DNA of 64,000 bases from Kryptolebias marmoratus (Eukaryota > Chordata > Actinopteri > Cyprinodontiformes > Rivulidae): NCBI RefSeq assembly GCF_001649575.2, contig NC_051439.1:16894495-16958494 (forward strand). Direction: 5' to 3'. The position numbers were made by a program, and so were the translations under genes. The notes under the pieces were generated by a model, which was not told the DNA's origin, did not search any database, and worked only from the letters and a program-made list of their open reading frames with translations. This document shows positions 1-40,600 of the stretch, piece after piece. Position 1 is the first letter of the stretch; the number at the start of each line of letters is the position of its first letter.

Positions 1-26944
<26,944 letters not shown>

Positions 26945-27507
26945 ACTAAGTTTGGACTTTGAGGACCTCGTTATTGGATACGATGTGAATACACACACGC
27001 ACACACACACACACATTGCTGTGATTTTGTTGGCTGACACTTCAGTTCCATGTTGAGTGGATTAATAAATGCCACAACCGGATCTATAAAACGTTTTCAG
27101 TTCCAACTAGGAGATGGAAACGGCTAATAAGAAAATGTGTTGTTTTTAGTATTACTTTTTACTGTTCAGGTTGTAGAATTAGCAAATTTTACAGCTGAGT
27201 GTTTTTATGTTGGAATTTTTTAAACTTCTGCATGAACTCTTTTTGTACGAAATATTGGAGTATTTTGAAACTGGTCTGCATGAAAACACTGGTTTAAAGG
27301 TATAATTTATCTGCTTTGTATTTGTTTATAGAGAACAAATTTGTGTTTTTGTTTTTAAGATGTTGTTTGCCAGTTATTGGTGCCATGCACCATCATTGTC
27401 TGTTACACAGCAGTCCCTCAGCAAGGATTTGCTTGTACACTCATGATGTCATATCTTATTAGTAACCTGTGCAAGACTGAACCTAAGCTCTGTACTAACA
27501 GAATAAA
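26945..27507 (+). other. cnksr3: 3' UTR of cnksr3/ipcef1
   Basis: The sequence after the TAG contains an (AC)n tract at about 26992-27014 and reaches a canonical AATAAA at 27502. Further AATAAA hexamers near 27629 and 27906 could extend it. Confidence 0.6.
27502..27507 (+). promoter_or_regulatory. Candidate poly(A) signal of cnksr3/ipcef1
   Basis: AATAAA about 560 bases after the stop codon, followed by a T-rich stretch (TCTTTTTTTATTATG). Confidence 0.5.
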
Positions 27508-28390
27508 TGAGAAATCCTGATAATTTCACACTTAGAGGAATCTTTTTTTATTATGTAATTTAAAACTAAGACATTCTAATACTGGTTCATTCTTAAACTC
27601 TTAAAATTGAAAAACTAATATAAAACAATAAATGCGTGTACATTTTTTTTCAGCATCAAACATTATGAACTTATTTTGTTTTGCAGATGATTAAGACTCA
27701 TTTGTAGGTGTGTATATTTTGCCTAGGGTAATGTTTGGCAGTATTTATTAGTGTTTTAGCACAAGTAACTTTGGAAAAACTCTTGATGATCATGGAAACA
27801 AGCCTGGCAGAACTTGCATCCACTGAATTATAGATGTGTTTTTATTTATAGGCGTCAAGCATAATGTGTAGCAATGTATAATATGAGCATGTCATCAGAA
27901 TTAACAAATAAATACTTATCATCAGCCTTGTTAATTTCAGGATTTTTGAACTTTGCTGAAGTTTCACTTAAACATGTGTAAAGATAAATATGAATTTATT
28001 CTTTAAATGTTGGGTTTAAGTGTCATCAAGTTCCACTACAGAGGAGGCCTATCAAAGCTGTGTATAACGGCTACCAGTCAAAGATTTGTTGTATAATATC
28101 AGCTTATCACAAAATTACAAAAAATGCAATATCATGCATCCATTATTATGGTTTTACAACAGTTTAAGGCTTCTGAGGCCAAGCCAGGACCTTAGCGATC
28201 ATAAACTTAGCTCCACACGTAAGTCATCTCAAAGGCATGTTGAATATTTGTGTAAAAAATAGTTTGTAAATATGTAATGCATTTTTTGTGTGTGATTTAA
28301 ATTTTAGTGTTTTTTGTAAATAAAAAAGTAAAAATCACTGGATTAGATTTCTTACAGCTGTTTGTTTTGCCATCTCAGTTTTGTACAGCC
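27508..28390. other. Intergenic spacer between cnksr3/ipcef1 and scaf8
   Basis: Under 1 kb of AT-rich sequence separates the two tandem genes. No gene is seen. Confidence 0.6.
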
Positions 28391-28571
28391 TGCAATGCCC
28401 CGAATCCGCCGCTAGGTGTCGCCCGCCTCTCTGCGAATTCCCCATCGAGGTTAGGCGCCATATTGGCAGTCTCCTCCATCTCACCAAACGTCGAGCATGC
28501 ATGTCTTTACCGGTTATTGAGGAGACTGTCTGTAAATCTTTACAGTGACCTGCGAGCCGAAACACAGCACC
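28390..28571 (+). promoter_or_regulatory. scaf8: scaf8 promoter / 5' UTR region
   Basis: This patch is CpG-richer than its surroundings and lies just upstream of the scaf8 ATG. It contains GCGCCATATTGG near 28455, which fits a YY1-type GCCATNTT element often near the start site of housekeeping genes. There is no clear TATA box. The exact transcription start cannot be read. Confidence 0.5.
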
Positions 28572-28601
28572 ATGGAGGCCGTTAAAGCATTTAACAACGA
28601 G
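28572..28601 (+). CDS. scaf8: scaf8 exon 1: start codon
   Basis: MEAVKAFNNE, matching human MEAVKTFNSE. The start ATG is preceded by CACC, a good Kozak context. The donor GAG|GTTGGT is weak at +3. Confidence 0.92.
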
Positions 28602-31600
28602 GTTGGTCTGAAAGCCGTGTAAAAAACAATGTGTAATAGCTCGACGATACGTGCTCAAACTGACTATTGCTGGGGCTAGTTAGCTAACGTTAGCATCTAG
28701 TAGTAGCAAGGAGTAAAAGAAGGCCAGTAACACATAGGCCGCTCTTAATAACGTTATTTAAAATGCATTTTTTTGGTAATGCATTGTCAAGAATACGGAT
28801 GAGAGAATAATAGGGCTCTTTGTATACATATTGTTCGGGTAAAAAGTATAAATAAATATCTTAGGTGAGCAAAAGTTAGCTCCAGGTTAGCAAAACCCCC
28901 TCAGTTACGTGATGTGTTGTTGGGCTAACAGATACAAAAAAGGCTAATACTGCCCACTCCGTTTTCCATAAATATAATCTTACATTTCTGTTTGTGTGGG
29001 GGGCTGGTAACTATCGTGTAGAATGTAAAATGAGTTATGAGATATATAAGGGTATTAAAATGCGATGTTAGTAGTTGGATATCAAATGGCTCAAAGCTAG
29101 TAGCGCTGCATTTATTTGTCTGTAATGACACTGAATTAATGTCAAACGCTGCAGCACAATCTGGACAAATACTGACCTCAGTGTCTATTTACATACAATT
29201 ATTGTGGTATTACGTTTCCCTGATTTGACTGTTTAAATAAATTATAAAAAAGAGGTGTAAGGCCCAGTTAGTGGACATCTGACTATTGACAAACTCAGGA
29301 GATGTTTTGATTTCAAAATTTAGAAAAACAGATTATGCTTCGGTCATTTTTATGCCGAGTACTCGGCCACATATGTGTGATGACTAAATATTGTGTGATT
29401 GTTTACTTCATAATGGTAACACTGCATAGCAGAAGAGGCTCTCTGATGTCTTTGTTTCATTTTTCAGCTGTACTCGTTGACTGAGTACAAGCCGCCCATC
29501 TCCAAGGCCAAGATGACTCAGATCACCAAGTCTGGAATCAAGGCTATAAAAGTAAGTATGTTAACGGATGAGGCAGGTAATTGATGGATAAAATAAAACT
29601 CATTCAAGTGAACCGTTGTCCTTTTTATAAGACAATGTGTATCTAGGCTAAACAATTTCTCAGCAGAGCCTTTTTTGAGCCTTACCTTTGAGAGAAAGTA
29701 AGTCCACAGCCCTTTTGAACAATACTAAATTAAAATGTATGGACTCAAGAGAATAAGGGCATTTATCTTATACATCATTTTTTTTTTTTTTTTTTTTTTT
29801 TTAAAGTAACTTAATTTTTGCAGTTATTGCAATCTGAGCAGCCATATTCTGAGTAGATAAATGCAAATGTATGACCTGAGTGGAAAAGATAAAAAGAAAT
29901 GAAACTCAAAAACAAGTATGGGTTCCTTAACGTGAAACTTATGGGACTGTCGGAGTACTTGGTGGAAGAGCAAGTCTTTGCTTTTGCAACTCTTTCTTCA
30001 ATGAAATTAACTATTGTTTGTTCATCGTTTGTAAAGCTAGATATTTTTTTCCTTTTTTCTCTTTTTATAGTTGTAGAATATTTATATTTTAACTGTAGCT
30101 GCGCTCTTAATTACCAAAAATGAAAGAACTTTTGAACAACTCAATAAATCAGTGGCTTTTCCTGGGCTTTAAGAGAGAGAGTAGTAGCAGGATTGCTTGC
30201 CTAAATGGGTTTTATGAGGTCATATATAAACATGGATCCTATGATCACTTATTGTTTGTTTATATTTTGCTAAAACTATTAGATAAATTGAGTTTATATA
30301 ATCATGAGCCTTTCTTACCAATCTAATAAAATTGCACCATTGTGAAAATCTCTATTTTTTTTATCCAGCTATTTACATAGAGTTGAGTGAAAACAACTGT
30401 GAGGATTATTCAAAATAATTGTGATTTTCACATATAATTGCAAAATAGGCAAGAAAACATGTGGTTATATTGGAAATGTGTCATTTCCTGGACTGACAGC
30501 CGTAACAATCATATAAAAAATGCACACAGCAGTAATAATAATTATATAATACAATAATTTCCCTTCTTTAACTTGATTTAGAGGCAGACGGCTGCATTTG
30601 AATTGAAATCTTTCCTGAGATACTGAAGGTCTTTCTGTTGACCATGAAGCACAATATATACAAAATATTGGGTTTTAGAGCGGCTCCTCTCATCTCCCTT
30701 TTGTAATGTTTGACATTTAAACAAATATCACTGAATAACTTTGATCCCTAAGTAAGATTCAAAAGATTCTTAGACAAGCTCTGCTGTTTCATTTCTGTAT
30801 TTTAACCCAAATTATATAATAGACAGCGTCCTGTTTTTAACCTAGTAAAGCACACTGGCCCACCTGTTGCACACAAATATGGACCGACTAATTGTGAAGT
30901 TAGGATTGTGCACATTTAGGTTGTTTTACCTTGATGTATATAATTTTGTTTGGTTTGTTCTCTTATAAATTCAGTGTCTTAGATGCAGCATCAACTTATT
31001 TGATGACCTGTAATGCTACAAAATAAAGGTAGTATTTGATAAAGGCATACAAATACTAAAAATTTCATCTGTATTCCATCTTTTGGGTTCAGCATTTGAT
31101 TTTATTTCAGAGCCCTGAGTCAGTTCAGGTCAGTTCAATATTGATTTTACTAAGAATATTTAAGTTTCAGTAGCAGAGAAGTAAAGGCTTGCACAGTAAT
31201 GTGAGCATAAAAGTCCACACTTTTACATAAAACGAAAAAAATAAATAATCTGTACAGAATGCTATAAAAACGGCAGTGAATATTTCAAAAACAAATGGAT
31301 TGATTTGAATAGTAAAATACTGTCCTGTCTAACAATATAATCCCAATTAACAACTAAACATGTTCTATTCTCATCCTAGCAGGAACTATCAGTGTCACTT
31401 GTCTCCGATCCAATTAGACAACATTTGTACCTAAACGTGGAATCTTTCTCTGATCAAATATAAAAAGCAGGCGCTCGGGAGCTTTCATTGCTCAGCATTG
31501 TTTCAGTTTGTTTGTATTTTAGGCAATTTCACTGTAGGTCTGTTTTTAGTTTGCACATTTTTGACAAAGTTGCAGCCTAAACTGAAATATTTTTTTCCAA

Positions 31601-34600
31601 ATTATACCTCCGTCTTCTTTTTCTCTGCTTTATAAATGGGCCACAAGTGGTGAAGTCAAGTTTTATTGTTTGAATTTGTTCGCTTTTCTTATAAAATTTA
31701 TTTTGATAGCTTGTCTCAAAGGTGGGTTTTCTGCACCCAGATTCAATCCTCATTCACACGTACCAGTTGACTTATCAAGCTTATTACAGAAAATATCTTT
31801 ACTCAACAATAAACGCAAACTTACAGGAATATACCCGAGGGATAAAGAACAAATACTCTCTGTGATTTTTAAAAAATAAATAAATGGTTCATCATTAGTC
31901 CTGATAATATTCATATCTTTGAATTATTGACATACCTTGATGTAAGTTTATGGCAGAAATGATGCAAAATACATTTTCTAATAATGTCTTTGACATTTTT
32001 TTACTCTTGTCTCTAAAGGAACTGTTACTTGTAGTGTTTCTGTGCTTTGTGCTGCCTGTGAATAACACCCGTTTTCCCTTCCCTCAGCAGCTCTCCCAGC
32101 TCCCCCAAAGCACTGAAAGTGAAGCAGGAGGATGGGGTGGAGAGAGTTACAAAGAGATAAGAGAATCCCTAACCAGCTTAGGTAGGAGTATGGGTTGTTT
32201 CACAAGAAGGATGATAGAAGACTAAAATCACTATATCTTAACTTGTTCCCACACACCAGGAGAAGCAGGGGTTTGCTGCTCTGGTTGTCATGCGTTGCTT
32301 GGTGTTGAGCTGTTGATCATTAAAATTGAGGGCGCAGTCTTAATTATTTTCATTAAAAACAATGAAGATGGTAGTTGTGTTTTTGTGGACGATTTTTGTT
32401 TTAAGCTCATACTAAATATGATTGCGGCTGTTGTTGGTGTGAATTTTGACGTTTCAGATGTTTGCTATTAGTAATTTATTTTAAAAATTGACCTTTTCAG
32501 TTTATGGTCATGCAAATTTTATTGGTGCTTTGATGTCAAATGTACATTTCCCAATTATTCACCTTTACATTCATCTGCAGCTAAGCCGGTGGCTCATCTA
32601 TGCACTGAATTTTGCACAGTAGAGAATGAGTAGGTGCTCTAATAAAAACTTTATAATGTTCTTATATAACTAATTTATCTACTGCTTATAAATAGACTCC
32701 CCCACTCCTTTTACTGTGAAAGGTTAGTCAGCCACAGATATTATGTTAGTTGTTGCCGGTTGTGTTTTCTGTTATTTGAGATGTTAGTTTTTGCTCAGAC
32801 ACAGGCAACATGAGGAGACACATCCAGGGTTCTAGATACGGCTGCTGATGTTGCTTTAGGCTACTCATCATTGGGCTTTTCTCTTTGTTCTCAAATTGCA
32901 TCTGATAAATAAATGATTTTGGAGTTTCAGGGTTTCCATTTTCACATAAGCTGGACTGTGTCAGTGTGTATCCACTTGGCATATCTCACCAGCAGCTTTC
33001 TCTGGTTTTTTTTGTGTTTTTTGTGTTATCTGTTGTCTTCTCAGCTTTTATGTCTAAAGAAAACATGTTTTTAAATCAAAAAATATGTTTGGTGCTTAAC
33101 AGAATGCTGTCTACTGAAAATTCTTTAGTCAAAAAGTGACCGCTTATGTCTTACTCAGTGTATACTATTATATACATAAAGCAATAAGAGTTGAGATGCT
33201 TCTTGTCTGCATTTAGTACATAATTAGCTCATTCATGTTAAAAGAGTCTTGGTGCAATTCTCTCAGACTGTGCTTCATCAGTTTTAAGTAGACCTGGAAG
33301 TGGTTATTATTGGTGCAGCTTCTCCAAACTCTGAGAATCTTGTGAACCTTCACCCTCTTAGCTGTTGCTCGTCTATTCCTCCTGCTTCTCTCCATCAGTA
33401 AAAGTAATGCCAGGGCTTTTATCTGGCAGCTTGAAAACATACATCGAGCATTCAAGTCTGCAGCTGAGGGGAAGAGAAGCTGCTTTGTTCTTCTTGTTGT
33501 TCTCCCAGCAACCAGCATGGATTTTTGGAGTGATTTCTGCATGTTCGTCCTCTTCCTGTGCTCTGCACTGAACCCCTGCTGTGACTGCAGCAGGCCCCAC
33601 ATCCTACACAAAAGTAGCCTTACAATACCATACAAATGTCTTAATCCACCTCTAACTTATTAACATGTTACTTAAAAGGAACCACTTACTTTTTATTTTT
33701 TGAACATGTTCCACAACTATATTTCTCCCAGTTTTCTAATGGCCCTTCAGGTTTTTTTTATTCAGACATTTGCTGCCGATTGGTAACTAATTTTTAGTCC
33801 TGTCATTCTAATTCAGTAGATGATCCAGTGATGGGAGAAGACATGAGTGCTTGGCAAAGAAACAAAATCCAAAAAGGATGATCCAAAAGAAGCACTAGAT
33901 TAACAGTATCTGAAAGTAGTTTATTAATTTAAAAAAAGAGGGGAAAAACAGCCGACACAGTTTCAGTGTTAGCCAAAAATGAGAAAATTAGATGTGCCTG
34001 TGGGGTTCAGTGTCATTCTCCCCTCTAAATCCTTTTTTAAAAAAGAGTGAAATGGTGAGATATGAGGCCAGTTTGAGGGATCTTAGACAAGTATAATCTT
34101 AGTCCCTGTAAGTTTTCGTTCTGATCTGGTCTCGCTCAGTATTATTGTACCACTCTCAGAACTGCTGCTGCCGCGTTAACAGGCTGGCACTGTTTATGTG
34201 GCTTTTGATCATCCAATCTGAAGAATGCAGTCGATCACCTGTCATCAACAGCACTGTCCAAACTTCTTACAGGCAGTTTTACCTGATTGCCGTTTTTTAT
34301 GCAATTTCTCAGCATCTGAACCAAATGATGGAGAATAAACTGATTTTGAGCTGCAGCCTGTCTAATTATATACATGGATGCCTTCAGTTGCTCCTGTTAA
34401 CTCAAGCGCGTAGTTTAACGCAGAGCAGTGGCTTTAATAGCTTGAAATTCGATTTTATGGTAAAATGAGTGCTGCCAGCTTCAGTGTTCTCAACATTTTC
34501 CTGGAGTTGATATGTAAATATTGTCGGGTAATTAAATCCTAACAGTTATAACAGTGGCTGGTCAATATGTCGATAAGTGAGGCTTTCAGACGCTTTTATT

Positions 34601-37600
34601 CACCGTTGCTGATTTTGGACAACCACTGCGTTTGGCTTGCTCGTGGATGTGGGCGCAGCATTGCACTTAAACCCATTTTTGTGTTTTGCCGTGGCAGAGC
34701 TGCCGCACTGAGCTGAGTGCCTGTGGTCGAGTGCTGTTTTTGCACTGCTAAAATAACTAACTCTGAGGTAAACGTGGAAGCAGATGTTGTACAAGTTACG
34801 TGCTTCAGAATGAACTTTAAACTTTCCAAACTCTGTATTTAGGCTAAAATGCACACTGCCGCTTGATTTTAAAAAAATATTTTTTTTACTTATTTTGTCT
34901 TCTGTCTACTCAGTAAATCTAACTCCAGGGCTTTTTTCCTCCTGATAACCTGACAGATACCTGCTGAGCTGCTTTGTAGGTAACTCTTTAGTTGCCTACA
35001 ACCGGCCCTGAAGAGTTACAACCTCTCATCAGAACAAAGGCAGAAATTTCACTGTCCACCTAAATGCTGCCAGAGATTCAGGTGGTCATTTGCTACAGTG
35101 ACACATTACAGTCAGATTGGACTCTCCACATTGTATTTTCATCACCATATGTGCAGGACAAGAACTAGCTAGAACCCTGCTAATGTGCATTGCCTACAAA
35201 GTAATTTAGTAAGCCCTGGAAACGAAAATAGGTTGGAATTTAAAAAATTGGCTGCACAAAATGTGACCACATGGCTTGCTTACTAACGCTATGGTTTATC
35301 CATCTACCATATGCAAAATCTTTGCTACTTTCTTTTTCTAAATCACCTTGTTTAGTCAGGAAAAACTATCTTATTTCTGCCAAATAATTTTATGTTTAGC
35401 ATTTTTACTTATTTTAGGCCTCTGTTCATAATGTGAAGGCTAAAGGCTGGCTATTTCACAACCTAACAAGAAGCAACCTACTCTGTTTTTGTTTTCCAGC
35501 AAGTACAATGGTAAATGGTTGTACAGTACTGTGACAGATCCTCAGGTTTTTTGTCACATGCTATATAATAGCAAAATCTTAAAACTTGAATTCTCCTGTG
35601 TTGATTTAATGTTTCTATTGCCATTTTCACAGATGCACTCCATTTCTTAAAAGTTGTGCAGATGTTACATTATGGTGGTATTTACTCTCCTTTATTAAAG
35701 TGTTCATAAGATGGGCAGAGGAAACAAACGCAGCAGCTGCTCCTCTCCCCAGAAAAGCTGTTGATTTGCGCTTTTAGGGTTTTCGAAGTTGGTACTGACT
35801 TTAAACAAATATATGCTCTGAAGCACAGAAAAGGTAATACTTTTTAAGTTTGTTTGGTCAATGTGTGATAGATTTTTCATTCTCACCAAATAGTTAAACA
35901 AAGGCTAGTGTTATAGTTTGCACATATGTGTATTGGAGACTAAAGGGAGCTAAGTGATGGACAGGGTATACTAAATAATATATATTTAGTAAGAACATTT
36001 TAATAGTATTCAACATATTTTGCAAAATCATCAACATTTACTAACATCAGTGAACTTCTCATATTTAAAAAGCAGCCCAGTTGTTGCAAAAAAAGGGAAA
36101 ATACTATTAACATTTACTGCTTTACTGGTGTTTTCTTCCTATTTGTCTTTTTATACATACTTTAGTGTCCGAATTGTATAAATATTGTGAATAACTAATA
36201 AGCAACCAATCATATTAATTGAGATCAGCTGCAAAATGATGTCGCTTGACCTAAACTTGTAAACATTACACAAAGCCACAACAAATACTGTTTGTAAATA
36301 CTAAAAATTAAACTTTGATTGGGACTATCTGGTGAGCATCAGCTGGGATCTGAATCCTGGTAATCATAAATGCTTTAATAAAGACAAGTGGACTTATTTT
36401 TCTGGCCTCCCCGTTTACTTCTTACCAGTTCAGTTTCAGAACTAAAAAAAACCTTTGTGAAAAGAACTCCAGTTATCTTTTCTCAAGGACTTAGGATTGC
36501 AATGTGAACGGTTGCACACCTTAATCGAAGCTGCTGGTTACAGCTAAATGTTGGCCAATGTGAGTTTATGTACTGCTGATATATATATTTCTTATTTAAT
36601 AAAACATAATCATTTCTTAACTTGAATAAACATGTGTTTAATAACCCTTAAAATAACTTGTACACTCAAAAAAATTTATAGAATAGCATTCTCCTTTGGG
36701 GGAGCAAAACTAAATGATGGTTTCCAGTAAGATGGTTGCGGCAGCTCCTGCAGCTTTATTTTCCTACTTGGTAATTGATTAAATATGTACAGGCATGGCC
36801 AATTGCCTTTTTTAATTGGCCAATTAATCAGGATGTAGATGGCGAAATTCTCAGTTTGTATGTGGGACTTGGGTAAGATACTAAACCCCAAATCACCCCC
36901 AGTGTGGTCTTCACTTGTATGTTTTGAGTAAACGTGTGTGTTACATGAATGTCATGTAAAGTAAGAATATGAGCTTATTGGCAGGATGCACACAAACTTC
37001 TTTCACCTTGTCATTACTTGATTCAAGTGATGTATGTACAAACACTGAATCAGTTTCAAGTGTAAACAATCAAATTAGGTGTGGAGTGAGGTGAGATGAA
37101 TACAAAACCTAGATGTAAATTGCTGCTGTTATTTTCTAAAGTGAGTACCTCCCTGATGTGGATCTTGCATGCACAGGAGTGTTTTCTTTATAGCAGGAGT
37201 ATCAAGATTACTGCAAGCATTAATCTCACATTATATCTATAGGTATAACATCTTGTTTGATACAGAATTTGCTTTTGAAATGCTTCAAACCTTTTGTTAT
37301 TCAAGCTTTGCTTTTTAAACACTATATATTTTATGTATTATATTTTGTTAAGTCTTGATGATGCAAACATATTCACATTAATTTGCTCTCATTGTTTAAG
37401 TTTAAAACATTCTCTCTGTGTGAGCAAAACTGTTTTTCATCTGTGAACTCAAACATTACTTTTTGACCTGTTAGTCACTTATAGAAGTGATAACCAGTTA
37501 GTTTGCAAATATAATCTGATTTTGTTATTTAATTTCTGAATTTATTTAATTTATGGCAGGATATAGTTTCTGAATCTCTAAAGATCCTGTCACAATTTAT

Positions 37601-40600
37601 ATTTACTTTAAGATCACCATGATTGTGTCCAGTGTATTGCCAGTGGATGGGATGATTTAAAACTGACTTTTTTTTTTTTACATGTTTGAGCCTTTGTTCA
37701 TACACAGAAATACAGAATCCCAGGAGTTACAGCCAGGAGGGGCACAGCTTCCACACTGGCTGGTCACAATACCAGTTTTAGGTCCCGCTCCCTTCATAAA
37801 AAACAAACAAAAACATAAAATTTTCCTGTATTGACTCTAGTCCATAAAGTTCTTACCTTGCTGCTACTTTTGGGAGAAAGCAGGGACAAGAGGTCTAGTA
37901 TTATAACATACGGTCCATGGTTAGTCAAGTTTATCAATTCACAATGTTTTATGCCTTAAATATAACAAATATAATTCACCAATTTAAAAAAAGTTAACCT
38001 TTTTTTTTACCTAATCTCCGTTTTCTGCTTTTCCAATACTGATGTTGAATTACTCTGAAAAGTAAGTTAATTTCAAATTAAATGCTAGCGAGGGCTCATC
38101 AGTAATTGTAATAACCAAACATTATTGGACAGGATGCCTTTAGAAAGGGGGCTAAAGATGATATTACATTTATATTTTCATCATGACTTGAATTATAATA
38201 TATCCTAACACTGAACACATATAAAATTTTCATACTTAACTTTTTTTCCCATAGAAAATTAGACATACTCTCACTTTACCCTTTGAAATACATAGATGAG
38301 CATGTTATTATTTTTGGAAATTAAGAAAAATTAGTATATGCTTTGTTGTAAAGTTGACATTTTTTAGATATTTTTTTCCAATCATACAAGAGACAAGAAT
38401 CTTAGTTAAAAAAACTATAAACCGGCCTTAAGCGCCCCTGATGTATGTGTTTAAATGAATAAACAAAAGGAAGAATGAATAGTTTTAATATTGTGTGTGA
38501 TTGAGAGACAGATAGGGGTCTTTGTAAGTACTAAAAGAGTTTTTTTTACACACATATACATTGTGTCTTGATATATAATTTGATAGCTGTAGTGTTTAAA
38601 TGCTTGTGTGTTCTGTACTCTACTAAAGCTGTACTTTGATTTAGTCTCTTATCTGACTGGACTTACTTTAACAATGTTTCCCTTAGTTCTGTACAGGATT
38701 TGAGAAATGGTCATAAATTGTCAGATCATCTTCTGCCCTATAACTCCACCTACTGGCTGGTTGTGGAACTTAAAAACATGGATTAAACTCCGCACCATTA
38801 ATTTGACAAATACAGCATTCCAGCTGTGACATATATCTAACCATACATTAACAAAGAAAGTTTCATTACATGAAATTACAACTGTCAAACATGCTCAATG
38901 CCATATTTGTCTATAATGCAGTTTTTAAAAATCCTGGGTCTATATCAGCCACTTAACCAGTCTTGTCAGTAATGCACGTTTGTTTCCAGATATGTATGAA
39001 CTCAAGCTGTGTTTTGTTTGTCAGGCTGTATAATTGCAGTTAATTAGGCAAACATGAGATATTTCTACGGCACTTAAAAGTAATGTTATTCATATTCTCT
39101 TCCTGTTCATCTCTTAACTTTGTCCTATCAAACATTATATATTTATTGATTTAGAAAATCTGTACAAATGAACATGTCTGCACATTTTTTTTTTTTTATT
39201 ACCTCCATCAAGGAGGTTGTGTTTTTGGTAAAGTTGGTTGGTTTGTTACTTTGTTTGTCTGTCAAAGATTACTTAAAAATGAATGGACAGATTTTGATGA
39301 TTTTCTTTTTCAGGAAATGTTGGGGTTGGCACAAGAAACAACTGATAAGATTTTGGTGGCGAATCATGATACGGATCAGACTACTTTTTTAATGACTCTA
39401 TGGCCTCGGTGGAGGTTTGCGTTCTCTGAGTTTGTTTATTTATTCATTTACCTTTCTCCAGCTCTCTGCAGTTTCATCTTATGCATCCAACTTAATATAA
39501 CGTCTATCAAGAAAAGACTTGATGCATGTTCTTTGTAGTCTGTAGAGCAGGTTTTCTAAGGTTTTGTTCTGAAACATACCGTGTCATGTCATGGAATTGC
39601 TAACACTGTAGCCACAGCCATTTGTGGAAGACTTGGTGGACATAAGGGATGCAACTAAGTTATCTGCAGTTGCAGATAGAAAATCAGTATAAGAGCTACA
39701 GATGTACAGACAGATAGTAACAGGGCAGCCTTTCAGAATGGAGCACTGAGGTACTGGTGCATACGGTGGCTGAAGTTGTCACAAATTGGTGCTTTATGTG
39801 TATCTCTAATTGTGGAGTTATAGAAGTTACCCCTTTCTGCTGGTTTTAACAGCTAACATAAAATGTACTTTATTTTAAGTGAATAGTTGGATATATTTTC
39901 CTAAGATTGACACAAATGATTTAAGTGGCTGACATTGTGTCAAAGTGTGTCTCTGTTTGCTTTCAATAATAAACAAGGCAAAACTGAATGGTTTCAGTTG
40001 AGAAGTCCCACCTAAAAAACTATAAATTATATAAATCACAGACATGTACTCTAATAGTTGGGATCTGTTTGGGTAAATAAAAATGAAAGTGAAATTAAAA
40101 GGTCTTTAATATTTGTGTATGTTGTGTAATTAGAGTTTGAGGAAACCAACCTGGGATTTTCTTTTTTTTCCAGTCCCCTAAATACTTAACTTTTTCATAA
40201 ACTACCATTTTTGTAGGACTGTTCAACTGGCCTGTCTGTCTAACAGTAATTAACAGGTTTTGGTAGATTGCAAAGATTCATGTTATGTCTACTCTTAAGA
40301 TTGATTTTCTAATGGTTGTATTTGAGCTATGACTTACACGAGTTAGATTTATAAGGCTGAAACGTTTCTATTCCACCTCCTGCTCTTCCTTTTGTCTCAT
40401 TAAATTACTTTGACATCATCACTGCTGTTACCGGTACATTGACTAATGTTGCTTTTAACCTAATTGTCATTATTTTTTGTTTGGAATCCAATTTACCGTT
40501 TCCCCCTTTTTTTTTTAGGCTTTTAGTAAACATAATTATGGTTTTATATAATATCGTTTTATTCTGCCAAAATACCTGTATCCAGTATTCATATTTTTTC

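Noticed and set aside
33213..33635. 140-codon minus-strand ORF inside scaf8 intron 2
   Set aside because: Basic and low in complexity, with no family similarity and overlapping ORFs in several frames. Probably chance.
36855..36905. Possible SINE tail (GGTAAGATACTAAACCCCAAATC)
   Set aside because: A short resemblance to a common fish retroposon segment, but no head, promoter boxes or boundaries can be defined.
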